The notes below the pieces were generated by a model that saw only the letters and a program-made list of their open reading frames with translations, made no database searches and had not been told where the DNA came from. A stretch of DNA of 64,000 nucleotides from Cohnella phaseoli (GTDB lineage: Bacteria > Bacillota > Bacilli > Paenibacillales > Paenibacillaceae), in the NCBI RefSeq assembly GCF_003386235.1, contig NZ_QRDZ01000002.1:186001-250000 (forward strand), written 5' to 3'. Both the position numbers and the translations under genes were made by a program. Of the stretch, positions 55,500-64,000 are shown piece by piece; the stretch's first letter is position 1, and every line of letters begins with the position of its first letter.

Positions 55500-56213
55500 T
55501 TACGGCTGGGGCTTGGCCTGGGAATGCAAGCTTCCCGCATATTCGTTAAAGGTAGACAAGACGCTGTTATACTCTTCCTTGTCCGATACCCGAATGCCTT
55601 CGGCCAATTCCCGAACGCGATCATCGCCTAAACGGGATTCAAGCATGTCCACGTCCAGTTGAAAAAACGTACGGATCACCTTGTCCTTCCACGGAGGTCC
55701 GTCGAACAAACTGAGGTTTCCGTCGCTGTCCATACCGATATACGCCGTTTTGCGGCATTGCGGCGAAAAATCGTCCACCTCTTCCTTGACGGTCAGCTTC
55801 CCTTCCGCATTAAAAAGGACGTCCCACTCCCGATGAGACCTGAGCAGCTCTGCCGCCTGCGATGCCGAATGCGTGCCGAGCTGCCTAACTTCCTCCCCGC
55901 ACAAATAAGAACGGTGCAGAATAAGCTGAACTTCGCCTCTGCGCTTCTGGAGCGCCAACAGCGCTTGATCGCGGTTTGAAAGCTCGGGTGCGATCCACTG
56001 GATATCCGCCCCGACAAGGGTTGCGTCCACGGGTTGAACAACTTCCTGTTGAACGACTTCCATGCTCATATCGGTAACAACTCGACCTGCTAGCCACGTT
56101 CCCGCCAGGGACGCCATCACGAAAGTGAACGCAATCATCCCGAGCGACCAGACGTGGCGGCGTTTTCTCTTCAGCGACTTCTTCAGTTCCTTGAAAATAC
56201 GGAAGCGCGACAC
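55500..56213 (-). CDS. bofC: Forespore intercompartmental signalling protein BofC
   Basis: A 237-residue forespore protein. After a short basic N-terminus, a membrane/signal segment (about residues 23-45) leads to the secreted part with the N-terminal BofC domain (VQLILHRSYLCGEEVRQLG) and the C-terminal domain (DDFSPQCRKTAYIGMDSDGNLSLFDGPP). In Bacillus, BofC delays pro-sigma-K processing by restraining SpoIVB in the intermembrane space. The start is GTG with AGAAGGGGA upstream. Confidence 0.88.
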   Translation of the reverse strand: MSRFRIFKELKKSLKRKRRHVWSLGMIAFTFVMASLAGTWLAGRVVTDMSMEVVQQEVVQPVDATLVGADIQWIAPELSNRDQALLALQKRRGEVQLILHRSYLCGEEVRQLGTHSASQAAELLRSHREWDVLFNAEGKLTVKEEVDDFSPQCRKTAYIGMDSDGNLSLFDGPPWKDKVIRTFFQLDVDMLESRLGDDRVRELAEGIRVSDKEEYNSVLSTFNEYAGSLHSQAKPQP

Positions 56214-56281
56214 CGGAATCCCCTTCTTTTTCTTCGTTTTTCTCTAGTGTTGCCTGGGGATTCCGGCGCTATGCGCTCATA

Positions 56282-58168
56282 TTACCATTTTATCCAGGGC
56301 ATGCTTTCTTTGCGCTTCGGTTTGCTGACCCGAGCCGCCGCCGATTTGGGTTTTGGCTTAGCTTGACGCTTCTTGGCCGAGGGAGCGGCTTTGACCGATA
56401 CTTCCTCCTCGTCGGCGATAGATCTATGATCGTCGTCAATATGATCTCTCAGCGGGGGCATAGGCGGGATTGGAGGAAATCCCGGCATCGGCGGAATTGG
56501 GGGAAACCCTCCGACACAGTTCGGGTCGTAATACCCGGGAGCAACGTTCGCTCCGGCCACCATTCCCGGCAATCCTTCGGCCATCGGCGAAAGGCCTACC
56601 GGGATGTCTCCCATTTGAGCCCCGTAGCCGTAGCCGGGCTGCATTCCGGGAAAACCGCCCGACGCCGGGCTCACCATGCCGGGCATCGTTCCGTAGCCAC
56701 CCGTCGCCGCCGGACTCACCATGCCAGGCATCGCCCCGTAGCCGCCCGACGCCGCCGGGCTCACCATGCCGGGCATCGCTCCGTAGCCGCCCGACGCCGC
56801 CGGGCTCACCATGCCTGGCATCGCCCCGTAGCCGCCCGACCCCGCCGGGCTCACCATGCCGGGCATCGCTCCGTAGCCGCCCGACGCCGGGCTCACCGAG
56901 CTAGGCGACTGAGCTCCTGCGACGAAAGGAGTCGGACCGTACGGATACCTGCCGTCGCTGTAGCCCGCAGCTTTCGCTTGAGCCTCGGCGGCATACAGGT
57001 TGCCGGGAAGCGCAGACTTGGCTCCGCACGGCGCGCAACCTGTCATGCTTCCGCTCGGCATAGAGCTTTGAGGGACATCCGGCGCGCTGTAGGAAATGTC
57101 CTGCTGCCCGTACAATCCGCCCAAATCGGCGGGAATCCCGCCGGTAAGCGGAGAAATGCCGGACGGAGCTCCGCACCCGCAATCGGCTTCCCCTGCTGTC
57201 GGCATACCGTAGCCGCCGTGTCCTTCCACTCCGCCGACGATAGGCTGAGCGTGGCCATGACCATAGCCCTGATCGGCGTAGCCTTGATGCGCTCCGACGC
57301 CCGGATACGGCATGCTATGCCCATAATGAGGCATACCGTAGCCCTGACCCTCCATACCGTATCCCTGCTGCGGCATACCGTAGCCTTGGCCTTCCATGCC
57401 ATATCCCTGCTGCGGCATACCGTAGCCTTGGCCTTCCATGCCGTACCCTTGATGCGGCATACCGTAGCCTTGGCCCTCAATGCCGTATCCCTGCTGCGGC
57501 ATACCGTAGCCTTGGCCCTCCATGCCGTACCCTTGATGCGGCATCGAATGCCCGCCCTGTTCGCCTCCGATGTTCACCGGATAGTGGATGTATTCGATTT
57601 TCTCATGAACTTCAATCCCGTATATCGGCTTCGTCTCCGGCAGCGGCGCGACTTCTACGGGCGCAGGCGCAGGCGCCGGCTGGACCGGAGCAGGCTGAGC
57701 GGGCACAGTTTCAATGGGCGTAATGACCACCGGTGGCGGGGCCGTCTCCTGCGCCTTCACGCCGGTATTGGCTTTGCCCGCTCCCGACACCGCGCCAGTT
57801 GGCGCTTTTCCGTGCATCGTTGCGGTCTTCTCCCCGTCGCCCGACGAAGCTTGCGGAATATTGACCACTTCCCCGGTCAGCAACGCGTTCGGGTTTTTAA
57901 GCTGCGGATTCGCTTTGATCAAGTCGGTCAGTTGAATACCCCAGGCCTTGGACAGCTTCCACAGCGTATCTCCCTGCTGTACGATATGCTGGTGAATGAC
58001 GCCGAACGTCGATTTCGGACGGGTTGGAATTTTAACCTTCATTCCCACGTCGATCGCGTCGGGGTTGCTGATGTCCGGATTGGCTTTCAACACGTCTTCC
58101 AGCGACACGCCGTATTTCTGGGCGATCGAATACAGCGAATCCCCTTGTTTAACGATATGGATTTTCAC
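56282..58168 (-). CDS. safA: SafA-type spore coat morphogenetic protein with LysM domains
   Basis: A 628-residue coat/cortex-interface protein. Two LysM domains (residues 4-48, [20 protein letters not shown], and 61-105, [20 protein letters not shown]) would bind cortex peptidoglycan. A Pro/Ala linker follows. Then comes repeat region A (residues 209-282, [14 protein letters not shown] heptads, 42-bp units), cysteine pairs (CGC, CAPC), repeat region B (residues 430-503, [15 protein letters not shown], five 45-bp copies) and a Lys-rich tail. SafA recruits inner coat proteins. Bacillus SafA is 387 residues, so this is a large expansion. The position beside bofC and pheA is conserved. Confidence 0.9.
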   Translation of the reverse strand: MKIHIVKQGDSLYSIAQKYGVSLEDVLKANPDISNPDAIDVGMKVKIPTRPKSTFGVIHQHIVQQGDTLWKLSKAWGIQLTDLIKANPQLKNPNALLTGEVVNIPQASSGDGEKTATMHGKAPTGAVSGAGKANTGVKAQETAPPPVVITPIETVPAQPAPVQPAPAPAPVEVAPLPETKPIYGIEVHEKIEYIHYPVNIGGEQGGHSMPHQGYGMEGQGYGMPQQGYGIEGQGYGMPHQGYGMEGQGYGMPQQGYGMEGQGYGMPQQGYGMEGQGYGMPHYGHSMPYPGVGAHQGYADQGYGHGHAQPIVGGVEGHGGYGMPTAGEADCGCGAPSGISPLTGGIPADLGGLYGQQDISYSAPDVPQSSMPSGSMTGCAPCGAKSALPGNLYAAEAQAKAAGYSDGRYPYGPTPFVAGAQSPSSVSPASGGYGAMPGMVSPAGSGGYGAMPGMVSPAASGGYGAMPGMVSPAASGGYGAMPGMVSPAATGGYGTMPGMVSPASGGFPGMQPGYGYGAQMGDIPVGLSPMAEGLPGMVAGANVAPGYYDPNCVGGFPPIPPMPGFPPIPPMPPLRDHIDDDHRSIADEEEVSVKAAPSAKKRQAKPKPKSAAARVSKPKRKESMPWIKW

Positions 58169-58271
58169 GCCGTTCCCTCCTGATAGTGATGAAATCGTTC
58201 ACGACCGGGCGAATGCCCTCGCGCAATCCTTACATCCTATGCAGGTTCTAGGCATTTGACATCTATTGCGA

Positions 58272-58308
58272 CAAAAATCCGGCAGCCTGTCGGCGTGCCG
58301 GATCGTTT
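58272..58308. terminator. Terminator of pheA, possibly bidirectional
   Basis: Stem ATCCGGCA/TGCCGGAT with T5 on the minus strand (after pheA) and a T7 tract on the other side. It separates the amino-acid operon from safA. Confidence 0.85.
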
Positions 58309-58310
58309 TT

Positions 58311-59213
58311 TTATCGAGATGAAGCGCCGTTCCCGGCTTTCGCGGGCTCGTAAGGCAGACTCGGATAGGAGCCTAGCAGACGCACCTGGCAGCCAAGCGC
58401 TTCGATTTCGGCCAACGCTCCGGGGAGCAGCACCGAGTCGAGAGAATACACAATATCGATGTAAAAATAATACGTGCCCAGCTTCTTCTTAGTCGGACGC
58501 GATTCGATCTTGGACAAGTTGATCCGGCGCCACGCGAACGCCGACAGCACCTGATGCAGCAAGCCCGGATAATCCTCAGGCAGCGTAATCAGCACGCTTG
58601 TCTTCTGCGTAGAGGAAATCTGCGTCTCGTAGAGCGTATGGCCGACTAGCAGAAAACGGGTAAAATTGTTGTCGTGATCGGTTACGCCGCGTTCCAGCAC
58701 GTCCAGTCCCATATCCGCCGCGGCAAGCTCCGTACCGAATGCCGCCCAGCCTTTTCCGGGATTGTTTTTCACTGTACGGACCGCTTCCGCCGTGCTGCTG
58801 AGCGTCTCCAGCTCGGCATGCGGCAGTTTGGAACGAACGAATTGCAGGCATTGCGCCATTGCGACCGGATGGCTCATCACTTTGACGATTTTATCCGGAC
58901 TCCACCGGCCGTCCTCGCCGCTGAGCTCGGAGCCGAACCCGATCAGATTCTGGATCGATGGATACACCCATTCCGCCCGAATCGGCAAGTCCACTTCATG
59001 TACAAGCCAATCGGTATGCAAGTTCACCGAGCCGTCGATCGTATTCTCGATCGGAATAACGCTCCAGTCGGTATGACCGTTCGCGGTCGACTGGAACACG
59101 TCGGCGATCATTTTGCAATAAACGAACTCCACGTCTTCGCCTCGAAACAAATAACGGACCGCTTCATCCGATACGGTTCCTTGCGGAAGCAAAGCGACCT
59201 TTTTCCGACTCAT
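58311..59213 (-). CDS. pheA: Prephenate dehydratase
   Basis: Converts prephenate to phenylpyruvate in phenylalanine synthesis (300 residues). The catalytic region VIPIENTIDGSVNLHTDWLV and the active-site Thr-Arg-Phe in DHDNNFTRFLLVG are present. A C-terminal ACT domain with the ESRP feedback motif (KIESRPTKKKLGTYYFYID) follows. Its ATG overlaps the thrB stop by four bases. It is the last gene of pheB-hom-thrB-pheA. Confidence 0.95.
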   Translation of the reverse strand: MSRKKVALLPQGTVSDEAVRYLFRGEDVEFVYCKMIADVFQSTANGHTDWSVIPIENTIDGSVNLHTDWLVHEVDLPIRAEWVYPSIQNLIGFGSELSGEDGRWSPDKIVKVMSHPVAMAQCLQFVRSKLPHAELETLSSTAEAVRTVKNNPGKGWAAFGTELAAADMGLDVLERGVTDHDNNFTRFLLVGHTLYETQISSTQKTSVLITLPEDYPGLLHQVLSAFAWRRINLSKIESRPTKKKLGTYYFYIDIVYSLDSVLLPGALAEIEALGCQVRLLGSYPSLPYEPAKAGNGASSR

Positions 59214-60217
59214 ACGCCCACCTCCGCTTGAACGTTCTGCAGTATCAGGAGCGGCTCTTCCGCGTAGCGAGGGTCATCCTTCGCAATATAGCGCACTTGC
59301 GGACCGTGAAGACACGGCTTCAACCAGCGCGCGTCCATCTGAATGCCTTCCGCCGACATGACCCGCTTCACGAACGAGACCAAGCTTCCGTCCGCGATTT
59401 GCTCGGTTTCCGCGATCAGGAGCAGCGTCGGCCCTGCGCCCGACAGCACCGCACCAAGCGCGCCGTGCTCCGTCGCCTCGCGCAAAATCGTCTCCATCCC
59501 GGGAATAAGCGCCGCTCGATACGGCTGATGCAGACGATCCCGCATTGCGCGCCCCAGCAGATCCAATCTTCCCGAAGCGAGCGCTGCCGTCAGCAGAGAG
59601 CTGTGCGTCACGTTAAACACCGCGTCCTTCATCGACACCTGCTCCGGCAGCACGTTTCGCGCTTTTTTCGTCGCCAGCTCGAATTCGGGAATCGCCGCAA
59701 GCACCTCCATGCCTGCAGGAGGCTCGATGCGCACATAGTCGGCCCGTTCGCCGTCCCACGACGCCGCAATAATTCCGCCGAACAGCGATGCGCCGACATT
59801 GTCGGGGTGCTTTTCCAGCTCAGACGCCATCTGAAACAAGTCGTCGTCCGACAGCGCGTTGCCGATCAGCGCATTGGCGGCCACAAGCGCTCCGACAATC
59901 GCCGTCGCACTGCTGCCAAGTCCCCGAGCAAGCGGAATATCGCTGCGAATGCCGATATCCAGCTCAGGCATCGCAACCCCCGCCTTGCGGAATACGGCTT
60001 GCGCCACTTCGTAAATCAAATTCGTCTTGTCGGTGGCCACTCCGTCAAGATTTTCGCCGACAAGCGTAATCCGGGTTTCCTCCGCCGGCGCCATGCTGAC
60101 CCATTCAAATAAGGACAAAGCCATTCCGAGAGAATCAAAGCCCGGTCCCAGATTGGCCGTGCTCGCAGGTACTTGGACGACGACTCGTCCCGGCTCGGTT
60201 GCAGATGCTGCTTGCAT
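59210..60217 (-). CDS. thrB: Homoserine kinase
   Basis: Phosphorylates homoserine for threonine synthesis (335 residues, GHMP kinase family). Motifs: VPASTANLGPGFDSLGMAL at the N-terminus, ATP-binding PLARGLGSSATAIVGALVA, and GAVLSGAGPTLL. I chose the ATG at 60217 (MQAASATEPGR) with AGGAG seven bases upstream. Threonine synthase (thrC) is not next to it. Confidence 0.95.
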   Translation of the reverse strand: MQAASATEPGRVVVQVPASTANLGPGFDSLGMALSLFEWVSMAPAEETRITLVGENLDGVATDKTNLIYEVAQAVFRKAGVAMPELDIGIRSDIPLARGLGSSATAIVGALVAANALIGNALSDDDLFQMASELEKHPDNVGASLFGGIIAASWDGERADYVRIEPPAGMEVLAAIPEFELATKKARNVLPEQVSMKDAVFNVTHSSLLTAALASGRLDLLGRAMRDRLHQPYRAALIPGMETILREATEHGALGAVLSGAGPTLLLIAETEQIADGSLVSFVKRVMSAEGIQMDARWLKPCLHGPQVRYIAKDDPRYAEEPLLILQNVQAEVGV

Positions 60218-60234
60218 ATTAAAGCTCCTTTTAA

Positions 60235-60678
60235 GAGGTTGTTCAAAAAGTCCGATTTTGATCACGTAGCTATTCGAGAAGTCTATTCGACTTCGAATCT
60301 TGCATTCAGCCGGACCTTCCGGTACTCATGTAGGCTCTCCTACACTCCGTTCCTCAGGTCCTAACTTCATACAACCTTCTTGGTGCTGAAAACCGAACTT
60401 TTTAAACTCTTAGTTAACGAGGTTGTTCAAAAAGTCCGATCTTGATCACGAAGCCATTCGAGAAGTCTATTCGACTTCGAATCTTGCATTCAGCCGGACC
60501 TTCCGGTACTCATGTAGGCTCTCCTACACTCCGTTCCTCAGGTCCTAGCTTCATACAACCTTCTTGGTGCTGAAAACCGAACTTTTTAAACTTTTATCAC
60601 CGAGGTTGTTCAAAAAGTCCGATTTTGATCACGAAGCCATTCGAGAAGTCTATTCGACGTCGAATCTTGCATTCAGCC
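60235..60678. repeat. Tandem ~184-bp inverted-repeat element, 2.4 copies, between hom and thrB
   Basis: Copies start GAGGTTGTTCAAAAAGTC at 60235, 60419 and 60602 (periods 184 and 183). The third is cut at 60678 where it meets the hom stop. Each copy begins TTCAAAAAGTCCGATTTTGA and ends with a diverged inverse of this sequence (AAAACCGAACTTTTTAAA). Inside are small hairpins such as TGTAGG-ctc-tCCTACA and CCGGA-cct-TCCGG. Copies 1 and 2 are about 97% identical. It lies wholly inside the operon and is transcribed. No open frame of interest is seen in it. Confidence 0.92.
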
Positions 60679-61959
60679 TTCCACGCGATAGACGCTTTTG
60701 ACGCGCCGAACGGCGGACAGACTTTCGAACGCGTTCAGCACCTCGTTCATCGCTTTTTTGCTGGCCTGATGAGTGATGATAATAATTTCCGTGCTCGATT
60801 GGTGAGGCGTCGACGGCTGCATAACCGATTCGATGCTGACGTCGCAATCCGAGAACACTTGGGCGATCTGCGCCAACACCCCTGCACGGTCTTCGACGTG
60901 CAGCAGCAGGAAAAACTTCGAGGCGATCTGATCGTCGCTTTTCAGCTTCATCACGTTGTAGGAAAGCTGCGCCTGACGGCCGTTAACGCCGAGCTTCATG
61001 TTTTTGATCACGGCGACCAAATCCGCGACAACAGACGTCGCGGTCGGCAATTCGCCAGCGCCCGCTCCGTAGAACATCGTCTCGCCGACCGCTTCGCCGT
61101 GCACGTAGACCGCATTAAACACGCCGTTGACCGCCGCGATCGGATGGGTCGTCTTAATCATCGTCGGCTCCACGCTGACGCTGAACAGATCGTCCTGGCG
61201 CTCCGCGATGCCGAGCAGCTTAACCTCGTAGCCGAGCCGTTTCCCGTAGCGAATATCCTCTTGCGTCACGCCGCTGATGCCTCTAACGCTGACATTGTCG
61301 AGATCGACATTCGAACGGAAGCCAAGCGACGACAAGATCGTCATTTTACGCGCAGCGTCCAGCCCTTCGACGTCCGATGTCGGATCGGTTTCCGCGTAGC
61401 CCAGCTCCTGCGCTTCCTTCAGCACGTCGGCATAGGCGGCGCCCTCCTGGCTCATCTTCGTCAAAATGTAGTTGGTCGTTCCGTTGACGATGCCCATTAT
61501 TTTCGTAATCCGGTCGGACGAAAAACCCTCGACCAAGGTGCGAATAATCGGAATTCCGCCCGCTACGCTCGCTTCGTAAAGCACGTCGCAGCCTTTATCC
61601 CGCGCCTTCGCCAAAATTTCCTGTCCGTGCAGCGCCATCAGATCCTTATTGGCCGTTACGATATGCTTGCCGCGCTCCAGCGCTTCAAGAATGTATTCCT
61701 TCGTCTGGGCGATTCCGCCCATTACTTCGACGATAATGTCGATGTCCGGGTTGCGCACGATATCCCACGGATCCTCCGTCAGCTTCGCGGCCTCGATTGG
61801 AATGCTGCGCGTCTTGCGACGATCCTTAACGAGAATTTGCGCGATCGAGATCGGCGAACCGACCTGATTGGACAGATCGTCCTGATGACCTTCAACGATT
61901 TTGACGACGCCCGTCCCGACCGTACCCAATCCAAGCAAACCTATTTTTATCGGCTTCAT
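60673..61959 (-). CDS. hom: Homoserine dehydrogenase
   Basis: Reduces aspartate semialdehyde to homoserine (428 residues). The N-terminal NAD(P) motif GLLGLGTVGTGVV, the catalytic region (TVNSxxPL-like equivalents around YEASVAGGIPIIRTLVEGF) and the C-terminal ACT domain (about residues 350-428, VEDRAGVLAQIAQVFSDCDVSI) are present. The stop codon coincides with the truncated end of the third repeat copy downstream. It follows pheB by 42 bp. Confidence 0.95.
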   Translation of the reverse strand: MKPIKIGLLGLGTVGTGVVKIVEGHQDDLSNQVGSPISIAQILVKDRRKTRSIPIEAAKLTEDPWDIVRNPDIDIIVEVMGGIAQTKEYILEALERGKHIVTANKDLMALHGQEILAKARDKGCDVLYEASVAGGIPIIRTLVEGFSSDRITKIMGIVNGTTNYILTKMSQEGAAYADVLKEAQELGYAETDPTSDVEGLDAARKMTILSSLGFRSNVDLDNVSVRGISGVTQEDIRYGKRLGYEVKLLGIAERQDDLFSVSVEPTMIKTTHPIAAVNGVFNAVYVHGEAVGETMFYGAGAGELPTATSVVADLVAVIKNMKLGVNGRQAQLSYNVMKLKSDDQIASKFFLLLHVEDRAGVLAQIAQVFSDCDVSIESVMQPSTPHQSSTEIIIITHQASKKAMNEVLNAFESLSAVRRVKSVYRVEG

Positions 61960-62001
61960 CCCTGCTCCTCCGCTTCCGACTGTCTCCCGTAATCGTTAAT
62001 C

Positions 62002-62439
62002 TTAACTTCGTCCGACGACGATCGCTCGTTTGACCCCGTCTAATGAACGAATTCGTTCCAGCAGCTCCTTCAACGATTCGCCCATCCTCGCCGCATCGAT
62101 CGAGACGACGACGTTCGCCATTCCTTGAAGCGGAATCGACTGTGAAATCGTTAATACATTACCCTCGCTGGAAGCCAGCATTCCCAGCACCTTGGACAAA
62201 ACGCCCGAACGGTGCTCCAAATCCATCGACAGCGTCGCGATTGATTCGCGCGAAGCTTGCTCAAGCAGATATACTCCGTCTTTGTATTTATAATAGGCGC
62301 TGCGGCTTAAGCCGACGCGTTCGGCGGCTTCGTGAATCGTGGCCGCTTCCCCCCGGCGCAGCAGCTCCTTCGCCTGCTCCGTCTTCAGGATGCCCTCCGG
62401 CAGCAAGTCCTCGCGGACGACAAAATAACGCTCCGCCAC
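62002..62439 (-). CDS. pheB: ACT-domain protein PheB
   Basis: A 145-residue protein of the PheB (UPF0735) family. A helix-turn-helix-like stretch (IHEAAERVGLSRSAYYKYKDGVYLLE, about residues 37-62) precedes a C-terminal ACT domain (HRSGVLSKVLGMLASSEGNVLTI), suggesting amino-acid sensing. Its role in phenylalanine synthesis is unproven. The GTG at 62439 follows GGGAGGA by eight bases. The longer frame to 62592 is rejected because the promoter lies at 62483-62511. Confidence 0.87.
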   Translation of the reverse strand: MAERYFVVREDLLPEGILKTEQAKELLRRGEAATIHEAAERVGLSRSAYYKYKDGVYLLEQASRESIATLSMDLEHRSGVLSKVLGMLASSEGNVLTISQSIPLQGMANVVVSIDAARMGESLKELLERIRSLDGVKRAIVVGRS

Positions 62440-62482
62440 TGTGCGTCCTCCCAGGAAAGACGATTGTGTATACATAGAGGAC

Positions 62483-62511
62483 ATTATAGCGAAACAAGCC
62501 GCTTGCGGCAA
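62483..62511 (-). promoter_or_regulatory. Sigma-A promoter of pheB-hom-thrB-pheA
   Basis: TTGCCG (62506-62511), a 17-bp spacer and TATAAT (62483-62488) on the minus strand, 44 bp before the pheB start. Confidence 0.85.
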
Positions 62512-62534
62512 TAGGCAATACCCGTTTAGGCAAC

Positions 62535-62762
62535 TCACACTACCCGATTGCGTCGGCTGCAGCAGATAACCACCGGCATGTCGAAGCTGCAAACGATCGT
62601 ATCGGCCGCCAACCGCTCAACCAGCTCGCCGCTTCGAGTTCTTTAATCCGCTGCATAACAGCTTGCCAGTCCGAGTATATCATAAGAGATTCCGTCATTC
62701 CGATCATCTGGAACAATTTTTTGTAATGGTCCTGTACGCTGCTAGCAAAGCTGTGAATGCCA
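62535..62762 (-). pseudogene. Possible decayed coding stretch upstream of pheB
   Basis: In one minus-strand frame, after a TGA, a 70-odd-codon open stretch reads like protein (SVQDHYKKLFQMIGMTESLM, then AVMQRIKELEA). A second frame then continues with ELVERLAADTIVCSFDMPVV and a stop. One frame change would join them. There is no clear start or ribosome-binding site. It may be the remnant of a small gene or chance. Otherwise the region 62440-62931 holds only the pheB promoter and the obg terminator. Confidence 0.25.
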
Positions 62763-62865
62763 GATCAAATCTCCTCGCAGCGTTCAGCGCAATCGTCCGG
62801 TTCAGCCGTTAATTCGTACTATATACTCTTCGCACTTACAGAAGCTTACAACGTCTGTTCACGCC

Positions 62866-62911
62866 AAAAAGACCGATACGCAAACGCTTCGGCGCCGCAG
62901 CATCGGTCTTA
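62866..62911 (-). terminator. Terminator of obg
   Basis: Arms AAGACCGAT and ATCGGTCTT with a GC-rich inner part, then five T on the minus strand, 22 bp past the obg stop. Confidence 0.85.
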
Positions 62912-62931
62912 TTCGTACAGCAGGGCTTCAC

Positions 62932-64000
62932 TTATTCCTCATCAAACAAATAGTCGTCCTGTCCGCCTTCGAAGAAGTCGAACTCGAATTTGCCGATCCG
63001 GATCGTATCGCCGTTTTTGGCTCCCCGCTTGCGAAGCGCCTCGTCGATGCCAAGACCGCGCAAAATACGCCCGAACCGCATAACCGCCTCATAGGAGTTG
63101 AACTGCGTCCGCCGCATCAGTCGCTCGATGCCTTCGCTCTCGATCACGTACACTTCGTTGTCGCGCGCGATCGTAAACGCCATATCGTCGTTGGCCTCGA
63201 AGCGGAAAACGACACCCTCCTCCGCCTTCGCAGCCTGCTCTTCAGCTTCCAGCTCCGTAACTTCAGGCAAGGAATCGAGCAGATCGGCTACGCGATACAG
63301 CATCTCCCGAATCCCTTGCTTCGTCAGAGAGGAGATCGGCATAATCTCGATATCCGGTCTGAGTTCAGCTACTTTATCGCGAAATGCGGCGAGGTTCTCC
63401 TCCGATTCCGGCATGTCCATCTTGTTGGCCGCGACGATCTGCGGACGGTCCGCCAGCTTCGCGTTGTACAGCCGCAGCTCGTCGTTAATTTTCACCCAAT
63501 CGTCGAACGGATCGCGGCCTTCCATGCCCGACATGTCGACGACGTGCAAAATGATGCGGGTACGCTCGACATGGCGCAGAAACTCGTGTCCAAGTCCGAT
63601 CCCGGTATGAGCGCCTTCAATCAGCCCCGGCAAATCGGCCATGACGAAGCTGCGCTCCTCATCCAGATCCACCACGCCCAGATTAGGCGTAATCGTCGTA
63701 AAATGGTAAGCGCCGATCTTCGGCTGGGCCGCCGATACGACCGACAGCAACGTCGATTTGCCGACGCTGGGGAAACCGACCAAACCGACGTCCGCCATCA
63801 CTTTCAGCTCAAGCGTAACCCAGCGCTCTTGCCCTTCCTCGCCGTTCTCGGCAATAGCCGGGGCCGTATTCACCGAGCTTTTAAAACGGATATTGCCGCG
63901 ACCTCCGCGGCCGCCCTTGGCGACGACGACTTCCTGGCCGTGCCGAGTCAAGTCGGCAATCAGCTCCCCGGTATCGTCGTCCATCACGATCGTTCCCGGA
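62932..64000 (-). CDS. obg: Obg GTPase, partial (5' end outside window)
   Basis: A ribosome-associated GTPase, missing roughly the first 80 residues. The remaining glycine-rich Obg fold end ([16 protein letters not shown]), G1 [10 protein letters not shown]2 HFTTITPN, G3 [10 protein letters not shown]4 NKMD and the C-terminal OCT domain ([36 protein letters not shown]) are clear. In the Bacillus order pheB follows obg, as here. The N-terminal Obg domain start lies beyond 64000. Confidence 0.95.
   Translation of the reverse strand, partial: PGTIVMDDDTGELIADLTRHGQEVVVAKGGRGGRGNIRFKSSVNTAPAIAENGEEGQERWVTLELKVMADVGLVGFPSVGKSTLLSVVSAAQPKIGAYHFTTITPNLGVVDLDEERSFVMADLPGLIEGAHTGIGLGHEFLRHVERTRIILHVVDMSGMEGRDPFDDWVKINDELRLYNAKLADRPQIVAANKMDMPESEENLAAFRDKVAELRPDIEIMPISSLTKQGIREMLYRVADLLDSLPEVTELEAEEQAAKAEEGVVFRFEANDDMAFTIARDNEVYVIESEGIERLMRRTQFNSYEAVMRFGRILRGLGIDEALRKRGAKNGDTIRIGKFEFDFFEGGQDDYLFDEE

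Noticed and set aside
56363..58183. 606-codon plus-strand frame opposite safA
   Set aside because: It is antisense to a gene with two clear LysM domains. The Arg/His-rich translation is a mirror of the repeats.

Overview
The window looks like the chromosome of an endospore-forming member of the Paenibacillaceae (Cohnella/Paenibacillus-like). This is inferred from moderately high GC, strong Shine-Dalgarno sequences, a T-box leader, sporulation genes (SpoVB, BofC, SafA, CotH, a SpoIID-domain protein), a YtpB-type terpene synthase, and gene order resembling the Bacillus region pheB-safA-bofC-ruvCAB-queA-tgt-yajC-spoVB-secDF-recJ-apt-rel-dtd-hisS-aspS-tcdA-rarA. Most genes lie on the minus strand. 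The genes at both window edges are cut off.

Layout. 1-1487: 3' part of an unrecognised gene. 1737-10323: an eight-gene minus-strand operon, deoR-deoC-pdp-punA-nupNOPQ, joining nucleoside uptake (lipoprotein, ATPase, two permeases) to phosphorolysis and deoxyribose-phosphate cleavage. A twin operator lies in front of deoR. 10504-12949: a small unknown gene, ytpB and pfkA, ending in a strong terminator. 13140-15626 (+): a MATE-like and an MFS exporter. 15697-18643: a CNNM/CBS membrane protein with an unusual leader, then rarA. 18708-21470: a coat cluster of a CotH kinase, a CotG-like His/Gly/Thr-rich protein and a CotB-like protein, lying between rarA and tcdA. 21672-25975: T-box leader, hisS, aspS, tcdA. 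26136-33257 (+): a YesM/YesN-type two-component system, a solute-binding lipoprotein and two LplB/LplC-type permeases, with no ATPase gene.

33258-33862 has no confident gene but carries six copies of a 42-bp tandem repeat. 34109-43365: dtd, rel, apt, recJ, a CDF transporter, secF, secD (all minus). 43494-48180: a ComN-type regulator with an acidic 14-residue repeat, spoVB (+), a DUF421 protein (-), a YrzE-like membrane protein (+) and a PAP2 protein (+). 48260-58168 (-): yajC, tgt, queA, a SpoIID/SPOR protein, ruvB, ruvA, ruvC, bofC and the repeat-rich coat morphogen safA. 58311-62439 (-): the amino-acid operon pheB-hom-thrB-pheA. Its hom-thrB gap is filled by 2.4 tandem copies of a ~184-bp inverted-repeat element. 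62932-64000 (-): obg, lacking its 5' end.

Most of the window is ordinary housekeeping and sporulation content. The most interesting features are the CotH/CotG/CotB-like locus, the tandem element in hom-thrB, the twin operator 21 bp apart before deoR, a hairpin that may bring a strong ribosome-binding site next to a TTG start, and several independent 42-bp tandem repeats, both coding and non-coding.
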